Part shown: in pieces, positions 27,268 through 34,273 of the stretch | How the letters are laid out: each line of letters begins with the position of its first letter | Numbering within the stretch: position 1 is the stretch's first letter | Assembly (NCBI GenBank): GCA_025927475.1 | Contig: JAICLL010000053.1 | Span: 1-35,461, forward strand | DNA from: Pirellulales bacterium | GTDB lineage: Bacteria > Planctomycetota > Planctomycetia > Pirellulales > JAICIG01 | Length of the DNA stretch: 35,461 nt | Reading direction: 5' to 3' | The notes under the pieces: generated by a model | The model's database searches: none | Seen by the model: the letters and a program-made list of their open reading frames with translations, nothing else | What the model was told of the DNA's origin: nothing | Translations under genes and position numbers: made by a program

Positions 27268-27328
27268 TGGTGATGTGTTGGAGTTCGATGATTGGTATTC
27301 GCCCCGTTTTCGTTCCGCAAAGCATGCC

Positions 27329-27390
27329 GGAGGATGGCCTTCCTAGGCCGTCCCCCGTTGATCTGGGACGGCCTAGGAAGGCCATCCTCC
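27329..27390. repeat. 26-bp perfect palindrome (CCTAGGAAGGCCATCC family)
   Basis: Two exactly complementary 26-nt arms (27329-27354 and 27365-27390) enclose 10 nt. It lies between the tape-measure gene and the small tail protein. A shorter relative is at about 12871-12897. Confidence 0.95.
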
Positions 27391-27414
27391 GATAACGATC
27401 GCCGGCCGCTCGCG

Positions 27415-27789
27415 CTACTTCAACACGCTCGACAGGTTCAATCGAATCGTCACATCCCACGAATCGCGATAGCCCTTCTTCAAGGGCAGCGTCGGCTCCA
27501 GAAACCGCGCCGTGAAGCTAGTGCCGTTCTCATCGAGGTACGTAAACGGCGAGGCGAAGTTAGCGCCAAAAAACGTATTGAGCGCGTCCTTCTGCGCCCC
27601 GGTCAGCCCTTGGCACACGAGCGACACTTCCCAATACTGCGATCCCACCTGATACGAAACCAGGCTGCCGCCTTGTGTGCGATGCACGACGCCGGGCACG
27701 GTGGTCGGCGCCTCGGTGTTGGGCGCGGTGGCCCGGAGCGTGACTGCCCCGTTGCCGCTGAACGTGACGGTGGTCGAGGGATTGGGCAC
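27415..27789 (-). CDS. Small tail protein (possibly gpM-like)
   Basis: A 124-residue, probably beta-sandwich protein between the chaperone pair and the tape measure. The pattern WEVSLVCQGLTGAQKDALNTFF...PFTYLDENG...DSWDVTIRLNL resembles the strand/helix order of small tail proteins such as lambda gpM or related distal-tail proteins, but similarity is only in pattern. The start is a GTG at 27789. The base context is that of the neighbouring tail genes. It could alternatively be a second tail-tube-like domain. Confidence 0.55.
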   Translation of the reverse strand: MPNPSTTVTFSGNGAVTLRATAPNTEAPTTVPGVVHRTQGGSLVSYQVGSQYWEVSLVCQGLTGAQKDALNTFFGANFASPFTYLDENGTSFTARFLEPTLPLKKGYRDSWDVTIRLNLSSVLK

Positions 27790-28005
27790 GGCTGGTTGGC
27801 GAGTGGTTGGTGGTTAGTGGCTGGTGGCTGGCGAACTCTGATTTGACGTCTGTAGGGAACGGACTCCGTGCCGTTCCGTGAACAACCTAGCGGCGTCGCG
27901 CCGCCCTTGTCGGGTGGCCGGTGGCTGGGGCAGAACCTAGAGGCGTAGGGTGGGCCGAGCGCAGCGAGTCCCACCATTTGCCGCATCATCGTTGCCGCGC
28001 TCAAG
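27790..28005. repeat. Repeat-filled gap in the tail module
   Basis: Contains GGTTGGTGG-type short repeats (27795-27830), a GTAGGGAACGGACTCCGTGCC element (27851-27879), a GGTGGCTGGGGCAGA copy (about 27920) and a GTAGGGTGGG-family element (27945-27976). No gene is seen. Confidence 0.8.
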
Positions 28006-28913
28006 TCACCGCCAGAAGGTGGGACATCTTCTCAACCGCATCAGCCCGATCGCATCGTGAATCTCATTCAACCGTTGCGGATCGCGATAGAACGGAAACT
28101 GAGCCGCGATCTCGCGCTCGACTTCGGCTACGGCGGCTTGTTCTTCTGTATTCAACGGCGCCGCGACGCTCGCGCCCAACATGCCGCGCACCTGGCGTTG
28201 CAGGCGTTGAAACGTGCGACTGCCGCCGGCCAAAGTCTCGGCAGAAAACATGGCCATCTCCATCTGCCGGGCGAGCACTATCGCTTCGCGAGTCAGGCAC
28301 GCGCCGGCATACTCCAGCGCGCGCTGCGCGTTGAGACGATCCAGTTCGCTCAACTGCCAACCGGTAAGGGCTGCGATATCGACCTCGACTCGCTGGCAGA
28401 GTCCGCGGCAGGCGGCGGTGGTGAGCTGGCTTGGTCCGCTGGCTGGCTCATCGCTCGCAGGCCAACCAGTTCGCCGAAAAAACCGGCGGCCTCCGCAAAG
28501 AATCCGTCGGCCACCAGCGCCTGCCAGGCCGCACGGGCGACGCGCAACATCTGCCCGGTGGAAAGTTGCCGCACTTCGTCGTCGTTCAAGTTGGTTGACC
28601 CGCGCACCAATGCCGTCAGCAGCGGCGGATGCTTTAAGGCCCATTGATAAAGCACCGGCACATTGCCGGCGACAAACTCAACCGCCAGCTCGACCACGCC
28701 GGCCAGCGGAATTCCGCCGGCTGGCCCCGCGCCGCCGGCGAGCTGGGCGAGTTTTTGCCGCAATCCGGTCGCCTCGAGCGATGGCAGCGGCAGATCGGCC
28801 CGCGCAAGCTCGTCGACGAGCGTCCGGAAGCCGCCCCAATCGAGCGGCCCAACCTGCACTACCTTGTCGCCGATGATGATCTGCGGATGAAGTTCAAGCT
28901 TTACTTGTGGCAT
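28006..28913 (-). CDS. Tail assembly chaperone GT-like fusion made by -1 frameshift
   Basis: Reading the 28913 start in frame, then slipping back one base at 28476-28482, gives a fusion of the first about 145 residues of the G-like protein to the downstream frame (RRTGWPASDEP...VEVDIAALTGWQLSELDRLNAQRALEYAGACLTREAIVL...), ending at 28006. This is the organisation of gpG/gpGT in lambda, where the two products assist tape measure and tube assembly. The downstream frame has no good start of its own, and its first conserved-looking residues lie past the slip site. The second part is helical and charged, as in T-domains. The combined length is about 302 residues. Confidence 0.8.
28350..28913 (-). 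CDS. Tail assembly chaperone G-like protein
   Basis: The unshifted product has 187 residues. Most of it is helical (LDWGGFRTLVDELARADLPLP...NVPVLYQWALKHPPLLTALVRGSTNLNDDEVRQLSTGQMLRVARAAWQAL), with a short, Pro/Ser-rich tail after the slip site ending at QPLPVGS. Its position after the tail tube gene and before the tape measure, together with a downstream overlapping frame, fits the tail-assembly chaperone of siphophages. Sequence similarity to known gpG families cannot be shown here. Confidence 0.8.
   Translation of the reverse strand: MPQVKLELHPQIIIGDKVVQVGPLDWGGFRTLVDELARADLPLPSLEATGLRQKLAQLAGGAGPAGGIPLAGVVELAVEFVAGNVPVLYQWALKHPPLLTALVRGSTNLNDDEVRQLSTGQMLRVARAAWQALVADGFFAEAAGFFGELVGLRAMSQPADQASSPPPPAADSASESRSISQPLPVGS
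28439..28482 (-). promoter_or_regulatory. Programmed -1 ribosomal frameshift signal
   Basis: On the mRNA strand the heptamer U UUU UUC (28482-28476) lies in the zero frame of the G-like gene (codons GGT TTT TTC). A 6-nt spacer GGCGAA (28475-28470) follows, then a 9-bp stem: CTGGTTGGC (28469-28461) with GCCAGCCAG (28447-28439), including one U-G pair, around a 13-nt loop. Frame, spacing and stem all meet the standard requirements. Confidence 0.85.
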
Positions 28914-28948
28914 GGTTGGGTCTCAGGTGGGGTGGCAAGGCGCGTAAG

Positions 28949-29028
28949 GTAGTCCCGGCACTCCGTGACGGGAATCGCGGTCGCCTTGGGCGACCACCGT
29001 CTCCGCCACGGAGTGTCGGAGCTACTAC
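28949..29028. repeat. GTAGTCCCGGCACTCCGTG inverted repeat
   Basis: The arms GTAGTCCCGGCACTCCGTG (28949-28967) and CCACGGAGTGTCGGAGCTAC (29006-29025) are imperfectly complementary. The right end reaches the stop codon of the tail tube gene. A close copy is at 30361-30435. Confidence 0.9.
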
Positions 29029-29579
29029 GCTCCCAGGTTCGCCTCGTTGATCAGCGCCAGCAACTGCCCGTCGGAGGCGCTGGGCGAGACGATGCAGTCG
29101 GCTTCGACTTCCCAAAGCTGGTCGCCCTGGTCCGACAGCTCGACGTTGCCGGTGGGCGTAATGATGGCCTGTTGCAGCGTGATGTCTTGACCTGTGCCGG
29201 CGCCTTGCGAAAGCGGGTGCAGCAGAATCTGCTTGCCGCGCACGCTGGCCCGCTGAATGCCGCTGCGGCCGATGCCGCGCTCGGTGGTGGCCGTCTCGTA
29301 GGCGTAAGGATAGATGCCTTGCAGGGCGATATCGAGAATCTTCAGCGACCGCTCGATCATGGTCCACTTGACCGTGCAACGCTGGCCGGTGATTTCGATA
29401 TCGGCGGGCGTGGTGCCATATTCGGCCACCAGCACGTCGCGTTTGTTGACCGTGACGGTGAAGGTGAGATTGCCGTGCGTGAAGCCGGCGGTTTTGGGCG
29501 TGCCCGCCGGATCGACCGTGATTTTGTGCGCGCCGGTGCGAACCAGCGTGATGTCGCCGCCTTGTCCGGGACTGACCAT
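29025..29579 (-). CDS. Major tail (tube) protein
   Basis: A 184-residue beta-rich protein. It lies between the terminator-like and chaperone genes, the usual place of the tail tube gene. The ATG at 29579 is strongly supported by AGGAGG nine bases upstream; the frame is open further but only through repeat sequence. Features include TGNLTFTVTVNKRDVLVAEYG-type strands (HGNLTFTVTVNK) and a C-terminal DQLWEVEADCIVSPSA strand, as in tube monomers that copolymerise in hexameric rings. The family match is by position and fold pattern. This is the best Shine-Dalgarno site in the module, consistent with high expression. Confidence 0.7.
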   Translation of the reverse strand: MVSPGQGGDITLVRTGAHKITVDPAGTPKTAGFTHGNLTFTVTVNKRDVLVAEYGTTPADIEITGQRCTVKWTMIERSLKILDIALQGIYPYAYETATTERGIGRSGIQRASVRGKQILLHPLSQGAGTGQDITLQQAIITPTGNVELSDQGDQLWEVEADCIVSPSASDGQLLALINEANLGA

Positions 29580-29621
29580 GGGGTGCCTCCTGAGGTGGTT
29601 AGTGGTTGGTGGTTGAATTGA

Positions 29622-29711
29622 CGGGACGCGGAGAGGGGGATACACGGAGACACGGAGATGGTGTGAAGCGCCAATTTCTCCGTGTCTCCGTGTCTCCCCT
29701 CTCCGCGTCTG
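29622..29711. repeat. GACGCGGAGAGG / TCTCCGTG inverted repeat
   Basis: GACGCGGAGAGGGGGATACACGG on the left is complementary to CCGTGTCTCCCCTCTCCGCGTC on the right, with the octamer TCTCCGTG repeated. It fills the gap between the tube gene and the terminator-like gene. Confidence 0.85.
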
Positions 29712-29725
29712 GAATCCGCATACGC

Positions 29726-30220
29726 TCACAACGTTTTATTCGCCGTGACAACCACGAAGACCTTCGCCCGTTGCTCGATCGGCACGCTGCCGCCGGTCAG
29801 CTCGCGCGGCACGGCGATCGTGTGCCACGGGCCGCGGGTGTCGATGTCGTTGAATTGCCACTGGGCGGTGTCCATGGCGCCTGCGCGATAGGCGGTTTCG
29901 AGCAGCGTGTCGATTTCGGTGCAGATGGGCCGCAACGATTGGCTCGCCCCCCAGACGCTGATTTGCAGCGACATGCGGACCAGGGCCATCGGCGCATCGT
30001 GCTGTCGCGGCAGGCCGGCGCCGGTGGCAAGATCCCACAACGTGACGCACGGATAGACGCGATCTGCCGGCGGCTCGGGATAAAACACCGAGTTGGCCCG
30101 GCTCGGCGTCGCGCCCGTGGGACCGAAGTTGGCGAGCAAGCCGCTCGTGCCGGTAAGCGTGGCGTCGGCTTTCAGCACGCCCGCCACCGCCGCGATGATT
30201 CCGCCGTAGTCTGCGTTCAT
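29726..30220 (-). CDS. Tail terminator/completion-like protein (DUF3168-like)
   Basis: A 164-residue protein between the gp10-like and tube genes. The pattern fits the small tail-terminator family: a helical start (YGGIIAAVAGVLKADATLTG), RVYPCVTLWDL, then PMALVRMSLQISVWGASQSLRPICTEIDTLLE and a last strand QRAKVFVVVTANKTL. In siphophages this protein caps the tail before it joins the head. The assignment depends on position and pattern. The start at 30220 has no strong ribosome site. Confidence 0.6.
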   Translation of the reverse strand: MNADYGGIIAAVAGVLKADATLTGTSGLLANFGPTGATPSRANSVFYPEPPADRVYPCVTLWDLATGAGLPRQHDAPMALVRMSLQISVWGASQSLRPICTEIDTLLETAYRAGAMDTAQWQFNDIDTRGPWHTIAVPRELTGGSVPIEQRAKVFVVVTANKTL

Positions 30221-30245
30221 GATTGAAAGTCGTTTGCGAGCAAAC

Positions 30246-30350
30246 CGTAGGGTGGGCCGAGTGAAACGAGTCCCACCTTTGGCCGCATGGTTCCTTGCCG
30301 CGTCGCGCCGTCCGGGATGGTGGGACTCGTTTCACTCGGCCCACCCTACG
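30246..30350. repeat. GTAGGGTGGG-family element, inverted pair (32-bp perfect arms)
   Basis: Two perfectly complementary 32-nt arms (30246-30277 and 30319-30350) of the GTAGGGTGGGCCGAG family are separated by 41 nt. The element lies between the gp10-like and terminator-like genes. Confidence 0.95.
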
Positions 30351-30360
30351 CACACTTCAA

Positions 30361-30435
30361 GTAGCCCCGGCACTCCGTGACGGGGATTCGGTCGCCACAG
30401 GCGACCGCGTCTCCGCCACGGAGTGTCGGAGCTAC
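30361..30435. repeat. GTAGCCCCGGCACTCCGTG inverted repeat
   Basis: The same family as 28949-29028. Its right arm includes the TAG stop codon (30432-30434) of the gp10-like gene. Confidence 0.9.
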
Positions 30436-30971
30436 CTTGCATCGAACGCCTGTTGAACGGCGGTCCGCACCGCCGCGCTTATCTGCGGCGCGAGCTGCCA
30501 ACCGATGGGCCGCATGAACGGCATCTGCGCGGCGCGGTTTGGCGGCAGCCGCAGCGCGTCAGCAGCGACGCTCGTTCGCGACATTCGCAAATCGGCGAGC
30601 GCCTGTTGTTTGGTGGGCCAGGCAAGAATCGGTTCCTCGCCGGCCTGCCAGGTTCTTACCTTGCCGCCGGCGATTCGCGCGGTGCCGAATTCCAGATATA
30701 TGGCATAGGGCCGCCCATCGCGACTCCGAGCGTCGCTGATCAACGTCACGCTTAAGAATTCATCGCTTCGCTCTTCCACCAGCCGCAGCGATTTTTGCAA
30801 CAATCCGGTTCGCACGGGCATGGCGGCGGCCACGCGCCGCTGGTATTCGAGGCCACCTGCACGCAGCGCTTGCCAGGCATTCTCGACCGCTTGTCTGCCC
30901 CCGGCCTGCAAATCGGCCATGCGTTTTCTTATGGCAGGCGGGTTGGGCACGAAAGCAATCAGGTCACTCAT
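30432..30971 (-). CDS. HK97 gp10-like head-tail protein
   Basis: A 179-residue protein with the recognisable gp10 pattern: MPVRTGLLQKSLRL, then PYAIYLEFGTARIAGG and, near the end, MPFMRPIGWQLAPQISAAVRTAV. HK97 gp10 family proteins connect head and tail or complete the tail. There is an extra segment of about 50 residues between the EFGT and PFMRP motifs (about 107-150), longer than in compact members. The order connector - closure - gp10 - terminator - tube is the canonical siphophage order. The stop lies inside a dispersed repeat. Confidence 0.8.
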   Translation of the reverse strand: MSDLIAFVPNPPAIRKRMADLQAGGRQAVENAWQALRAGGLEYQRRVAAAMPVRTGLLQKSLRLVEERSDEFLSVTLISDARSRDGRPYAIYLEFGTARIAGGKVRTWQAGEEPILAWPTKQQALADLRMSRTSVAADALRLPPNRAAQMPFMRPIGWQLAPQISAAVRTAVQQAFDAR

Positions 30972-31035
30972 TGATCACGCCTCATTCATTTGCCAAAAAT
31001 TGCGGTTTTCACTGCCACGGAGTGGCAACGGAGTC

Positions 31036-31184
31036 TAGCCGTGGGCGCCAGCCCGCGGGAAAGCGGCGAACATGTTGGTGGGAGCCGCGGAGCGGCGGCG
31101 GAGGGCGACACGTCAGACTCCGTCGCCGCTCCGCGGCTGCGCGGTTTTTCGGCTCGTTTTTCGGGGGGCTAGCGCCCACGGCTA
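31036..31184. repeat. TAGCCGTGGGCGC inverted repeat with internal GC-rich palindrome
   Basis: The outer arms are TAGCCGTGGGCGC (31036-31048) and its complement (31172-31184). The inner arms GCCGCGGAGCGGCGGCGGAG (31084-31103) and 31118-31137 match 19 of 20. It occupies the 304-bp gap between the closure gene and the gp10-like gene; no gene is seen there. Confidence 0.9.
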
Positions 31185-31275
31185 AACTCCCCGCGCCGCT
31201 CCGCGGCGGAACGTGAAAAAATGCAACATCAAAATCTACGCGCTGGGCTTCCAGGCGCCGCGCCCTCATGCTGGA

Positions 31276-31629
31276 TTACACCCAGCGCTTCAACTCGATT
31301 TCTTTCACCCGCCCCAGATGCCCGAGGTCGCGCACGCAGAGCACCTCGTAGACCACCCCATCGACCTGCACTTGCTGCCGCTCTCCGTCGGCGGCGCCCA
31401 GCACCAGCGGATCGAGCGAGACGCTGGCCGATACCAGGGCCACCGCGTCGATTTCGAGTGTCTGACCGTAGCGGTTCGCGTTCGACCGCGCGGCGCGGTC
31501 GTACAGCCGGCAGGCGATGGGCATGGCGCTCGAATAATCGAAGCTCGGCGTCCATTCGCCGGTAGGTTGTTGCGTGACGCTCTTGACGCCAATCAAGAGC
31601 GTGCTGGTCATCATGGCGCCGAGGGGCAT
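31276..31629 (-). CDS. Phage head closure (head-tail adaptor) protein
   Basis: A 117-residue protein of the SPP1 gp16 / HK97 gp9-like head-completion type. The visible pattern is VTQQPTGEWTPSFDYSSAMPIACRLYDRAARS...YGQTLEIDAVALVSASVSLDPLVLGAADGERQQVQVDGVVYEVLCVRDLG...KEIELKRWV, in which the 'I-V-DG--Y-V--V--LG' end is characteristic. These proteins close the connector after DNA packaging. The start at 31629 has an AAAGAG just upstream; ATGs five and six codons in are alternatives. Confidence 0.65.
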   Translation of the reverse strand: MPLGAMMTSTLLIGVKSVTQQPTGEWTPSFDYSSAMPIACRLYDRAARSNANRYGQTLEIDAVALVSASVSLDPLVLGAADGERQQVQVDGVVYEVLCVRDLGHLGRVKEIELKRWV

Positions 31630-31672
31630 AAAACTCTTTGCGGTTGGGTTCGATGGTCGCTACACTCGCTGC

Positions 31673-32020
31673 ATGGCAGTTAAGGTGCAGTTTTCCTTGC
31701 GGATGATTTTTGTCGTGACGGCGGTGGTAGCTTTGATCGCCGCGGAGGCGGTGGCCTTTCCGAAGTGGCTGGCCGAGATGTTAGGAATCGTCGTTACTCT
31801 GCTTCTACCGTCGGCCTTTCTGGCACAGATCGTTTACGCCCGCCGCCACGGTCGAGCATTTGGTATTGGCGCGCTGAGCGCGTGGTTGGTCGTTTTTCGA
31901 TTCATACAAAATGAGGGCGGCTTTGATGGTGTCGAAGGTGTGTCGTTCTCGACGGGATGGTGCTTGATGGTGGCTGGCGGCGGTGTGGCTGTCATGGTTC
32001 GATGGCTGAATCGCGCGTAG
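31673..32020 (+). CDS. Small planctomycete-type membrane protein, antisense to the module
   Basis: A 115-residue protein with four hydrophobic segments (about 10-28, 35-52, 60-75 and 92-110). The N-terminus MAVKVQFSLRMIFVVTAVVALIAAE follows the 'FSLRxxF/Lvvtxvva' pattern very common in small planctomycete membrane proteins, whose function is unknown. It is the only plus-strand gene in the whole minus-strand phage-derived module and lies between the closure and connector genes, so it is probably a host gene inserted later. The frame is open to 31574, but only the ATG at 31673 gives a sensible N-terminus. Confidence 0.65.
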   Translation: MAVKVQFSLRMIFVVTAVVALIAAEAVAFPKWLAEMLGIVVTLLLPSAFLAQIVYARRHGRAFGIGALSAWLVVFRFIQNEGGFDGVEGVSFSTGWCLMVAGGGVAVMVRWLNRA

Positions 32021-32120
32021 GGTGGGCCGAGCGCAGCGAGTCCCACCTTTGCCCGCATCACTACTTGCCGCGTCGCGTCGCCCGGGATGGTGGGACTCGT
32101 TTCACTCGGCCCACCCTACG
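32016..32120. repeat. GTAGGGTGGG-family element, inverted pair
   Basis: Arms 32016-32047 and 32089-32120 match except for a 5-nt block (GCGCA against TGAAA). The left end touches the stop codon of the small membrane protein. A GGAACGCCACGGAGG copy follows at about 32150-32180. Confidence 0.9.
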
Positions 32121-32277
32121 GCTGCGATTCGACGCCGCGCCGCCCGCACGGAACGCCACGGAGGCCGTTACCTACAGACGTCGAACGGATTACACAAGCC
32201 ACAAGCCTGACGTCGATCCGACGCTAAACGCTCGGCGGCGAACCCTGACCTCCGACCTCTGGCCTCTGACCCCTTCC

Positions 32278-33003
32278 TCACAACGCCATCTCCCCATAAT
32301 TCACATACGGCTGCAACATGTCCGCCACCGCGTCGGGCACGCTCACGCCGGCCAGACGGTTGTTGACATAGCTGGCCGAGACGCCGCCGCCGTCGGCTTC
32401 GCTGGCGATGTCGGGCTTGTGGCCCATCGAGAGGGCTTTTGCCCGCAGGTAGAGATCGCCCGCCGTTTCGAGCACCGCCGTCTTGAACACCTGCCAGCGG
32501 CCCGAAAGCTCCGCCGCGGTGAAGCCGGCGACGTAGGTGACCATCACCGAACCGATGGTGGCCGGAAACCAGAACGCGCGGCGGACTAACTGTCCGCTCC
32601 AGGCAATGCCGCCCTGCTCGGTCTTCAAAAAGTAATCGCTGCCCTGCTGCAAGAGGGTGTTCGAGCCGAACGAACCGGCGACCTGCCCGAAGTAACCGGT
32701 GGCGTCTTCGCGCACCTCGGTGATCGACCGCACCGGCAGTTGCTGCAATTGAATGATGTTCGGCGCGAAATAAAAGCCGGGCACCGCGCGCTGGTGATTG
32801 CTGGCCACAATGTAATGCGGATCGTTGGTGTTGGTGGCGCCTTGCTCGCGCGGATAGTACTCGACCCACGTTTGCTGCTCGACCTCTTGCCACCCCAAAA
32901 AGTCTTTGACGTGCGCTTCGGCCAGGGCCTGCACCTGCGTGGCCAGCGCGGTCATGCTCGCCAGGCCGAGGTAGGTTTGGATGTCGGACGAAGTGGTAAT
33001 CAT
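32278..33003 (-). CDS. Phage gp6-like head-tail connector protein
   Basis: A 241-residue protein opening with TTSSDIQTYLGLASMTALATQVQALAEAHVKDFLGW, the helical start typical of gp6/gp15-type connectors that form a ring under the portal. The middle is a beta insertion (HYIVASNHQRAVPGFYFAPNIIQLQQLPVRSITEVRED), and the end returns to helix (AVLETAGDLYLRAKALSMGHK). It is at the upstream end of the visible head-tail genes, so portal and capsid genes are expected further right. The stop codon is directly followed by a GGGGTCAGAGG repeat. Confidence 0.7.
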   Translation of the reverse strand: MITTSSDIQTYLGLASMTALATQVQALAEAHVKDFLGWQEVEQQTWVEYYPREQGATNTNDPHYIVASNHQRAVPGFYFAPNIIQLQQLPVRSITEVREDATGYFGQVAGSFGSNTLLQQGSDYFLKTEQGGIAWSGQLVRRAFWFPATIGSVMVTYVAGFTAAELSGRWQVFKTAVLETAGDLYLRAKALSMGHKPDIASEADGGGVSASYVNNRLAGVSVPDAVADMLQPYVNYGEMAL

Positions 33004-33124
33004 GAGCAGGGGTCAGGATTCAGGATTCAGGGGTCAGGAAAGGGGCTAGAGACTGGGGGCTAGGGGCTAGGAAACACCCGACCGAAGCAACCCAAGTCCC
33101 TAGCCGCAAGTCTCTAGCCTCTCG

Positions 33125-33808
33125 TCACACGCACATCTCGCGATAATCGCCCGACAAGCTCTGCGAATCGACCAGCACCGTGCAGAGAAAGTGCTCCAAG
33201 CAGACGATTCTCGCGGCGATGCGTTCGGCGCGCAGCGCGAAGAAATGATCTCCGCCGGGCCAGACACGCAGGTCCCAGCCGCCCAAGCGGTCCCAGAGCC
33301 AGTGGGTGAACGCGCGCACGCCGATGGCGTCGATCTCGTGCCGCTCGAAACCGCCCGGCTCGTAAGTGTGGCAGACGTCGGGCCAGCACTCGACGTAGCT
33401 CTTGCCATTCAGGCCTTCGATCACGGCCTGCTGATGCTGCCAACCGAAGACATAATCGCAGCCCGCTTCCAGCGCCGCGCGAATTTCCGACAGGGCGTAG
33501 GGCGTCAACAGATCGTGGTCGTCGACTTCGACGATGTCGGCCTCGGGCGGCGCCAGCGCCGTGGCGGCGTTGCGCAGGTGGTTCACACGCGCCACGGGCG
33601 GCGCCGGCCGCGGATAAGAGCAATCGAGCCAAACCAGTCGCTCTTCGCCGATCTGCCGCGTGATTTGCTCGACCGCCCACGGCTCAGGCCGGTCGTTGTC
33701 GATGGCAATGATCCAACGGTCATCGTCGTGCAACTGCCCAGCGACCGCCGCCGCTTGTTGCACGAGCCAATTCCAGCGGCGACGAGTGGGGGTGATGAGG
33801 GCGAGCAT
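33125..33808 (-). CDS. GT2-like glycosyltransferase
   Basis: A 227-residue protein. The opening LALITPTRRRWNWLVQQAAAVAGQ and the strand WIIAIDNDRPE look like the nucleotide-binding half of GT2 (GT-A fold) enzymes. IVEVDDHDLLTPYALSEI (about residues 92-109) supplies a DxD-like metal motif, and the GGWDLRVWPGGDHFFALR segment resembles the acceptor-side GG(W/F)D motif. It lacks membrane segments, so it acts in the cytoplasm on a soluble or peripheral acceptor. It lies directly upstream of the phage connector gene on the same strand, with a G-rich repeat at the gap. Confidence 0.75.
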   Translation of the reverse strand: MLALITPTRRRWNWLVQQAAAVAGQLHDDDRWIIAIDNDRPEPWAVEQITRQIGEERLVWLDCSYPRPAPPVARVNHLRNAATALAPPEADIVEVDDHDLLTPYALSEIRAALEAGCDYVFGWQHQQAVIEGLNGKSYVECWPDVCHTYEPGGFERHEIDAIGVRAFTHWLWDRLGGWDLRVWPGGDHFFALRAERIAARIVCLEHFLCTVLVDSQSLSGDYREMCV

Positions 33809-33969
33809 GGGAGGGGCTGGGGGCTAGGGATTAGGGGCTGGGGACTGGGGTTGGCGATTCATGGGCCTTCCTGCGGGTGCCACGGCATCCGCCGCGGCGC
33901 GTGCGCACCGGTTCTTGCTCCTCAGACGTTTTCGCCGCGACGGACGCCGTGCAGATCGGTGCGAACCGC

Positions 33970-34170
33970 CTACCCAGCACGAGGAGTTTTTACTCGCACG
34001 CCCGAGCGGCCGCTGCCGTTGCACTTGGGACACTTCAATTCGACAAACGCCTGCTGAGCCGCGAGAAACAGTCGGGCACGATCCAGAACTTTAACTTTGC
34101 CCGTGCCGCGGCATTCGCGGCACGCGACCGGTTCGAACCGCACGGCGAGGCTAGGATAATCACGTTGCAT
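33970..34170 (-). CDS. Small zinc-ribbon protein (two CxxCxGxG motifs)
   Basis: A 66-residue protein with two DnaJ-type half-sites, CRECRGTG (residues 17-24) and CPKCNGSG (47-54), which together should bind one zinc. The segment between them (VKVLDRARLFLAAQQAFVELK) is helical, and the C-terminus is basic. The family and function are unknown. The start at 34170 has AGGTAACCT just upstream. It sits between two glycosyltransferase genes on the same strand. Confidence 0.7.
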   Translation of the reverse strand: MQRDYPSLAVRFEPVACRECRGTGKVKVLDRARLFLAAQQAFVELKCPKCNGSGRSGVRVKTPRAG

Positions 34171-34182
34171 AGGTTACCTGAT

Positions 34183-34273
34183 CTGTAGGGAACGCCCTCT
34201 GTGGCGTTCCGCCGTGGGGCGGCGCGACATCGATTCGTAGTTCGCGGAACGCCACGGAGGGCGTTCCCTACAG
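34183..34273. repeat. GTAGGGAACGCC-family inverted repeat
   Basis: Arms 34183-34211 and 34245-34273 match 28 of 29. The right arm contains the TAG stop codon (34268-34270) of the neighbouring glycosyltransferase gene. Confidence 0.95.

Noticed and set aside
28006..28644. Independent gene in the downstream frame of the chaperone pair
   Set aside because: Its first part is only the shadow of the upstream gene, it lacks a credible start, and the -1 frameshift signal explains it as the second half of a fusion.
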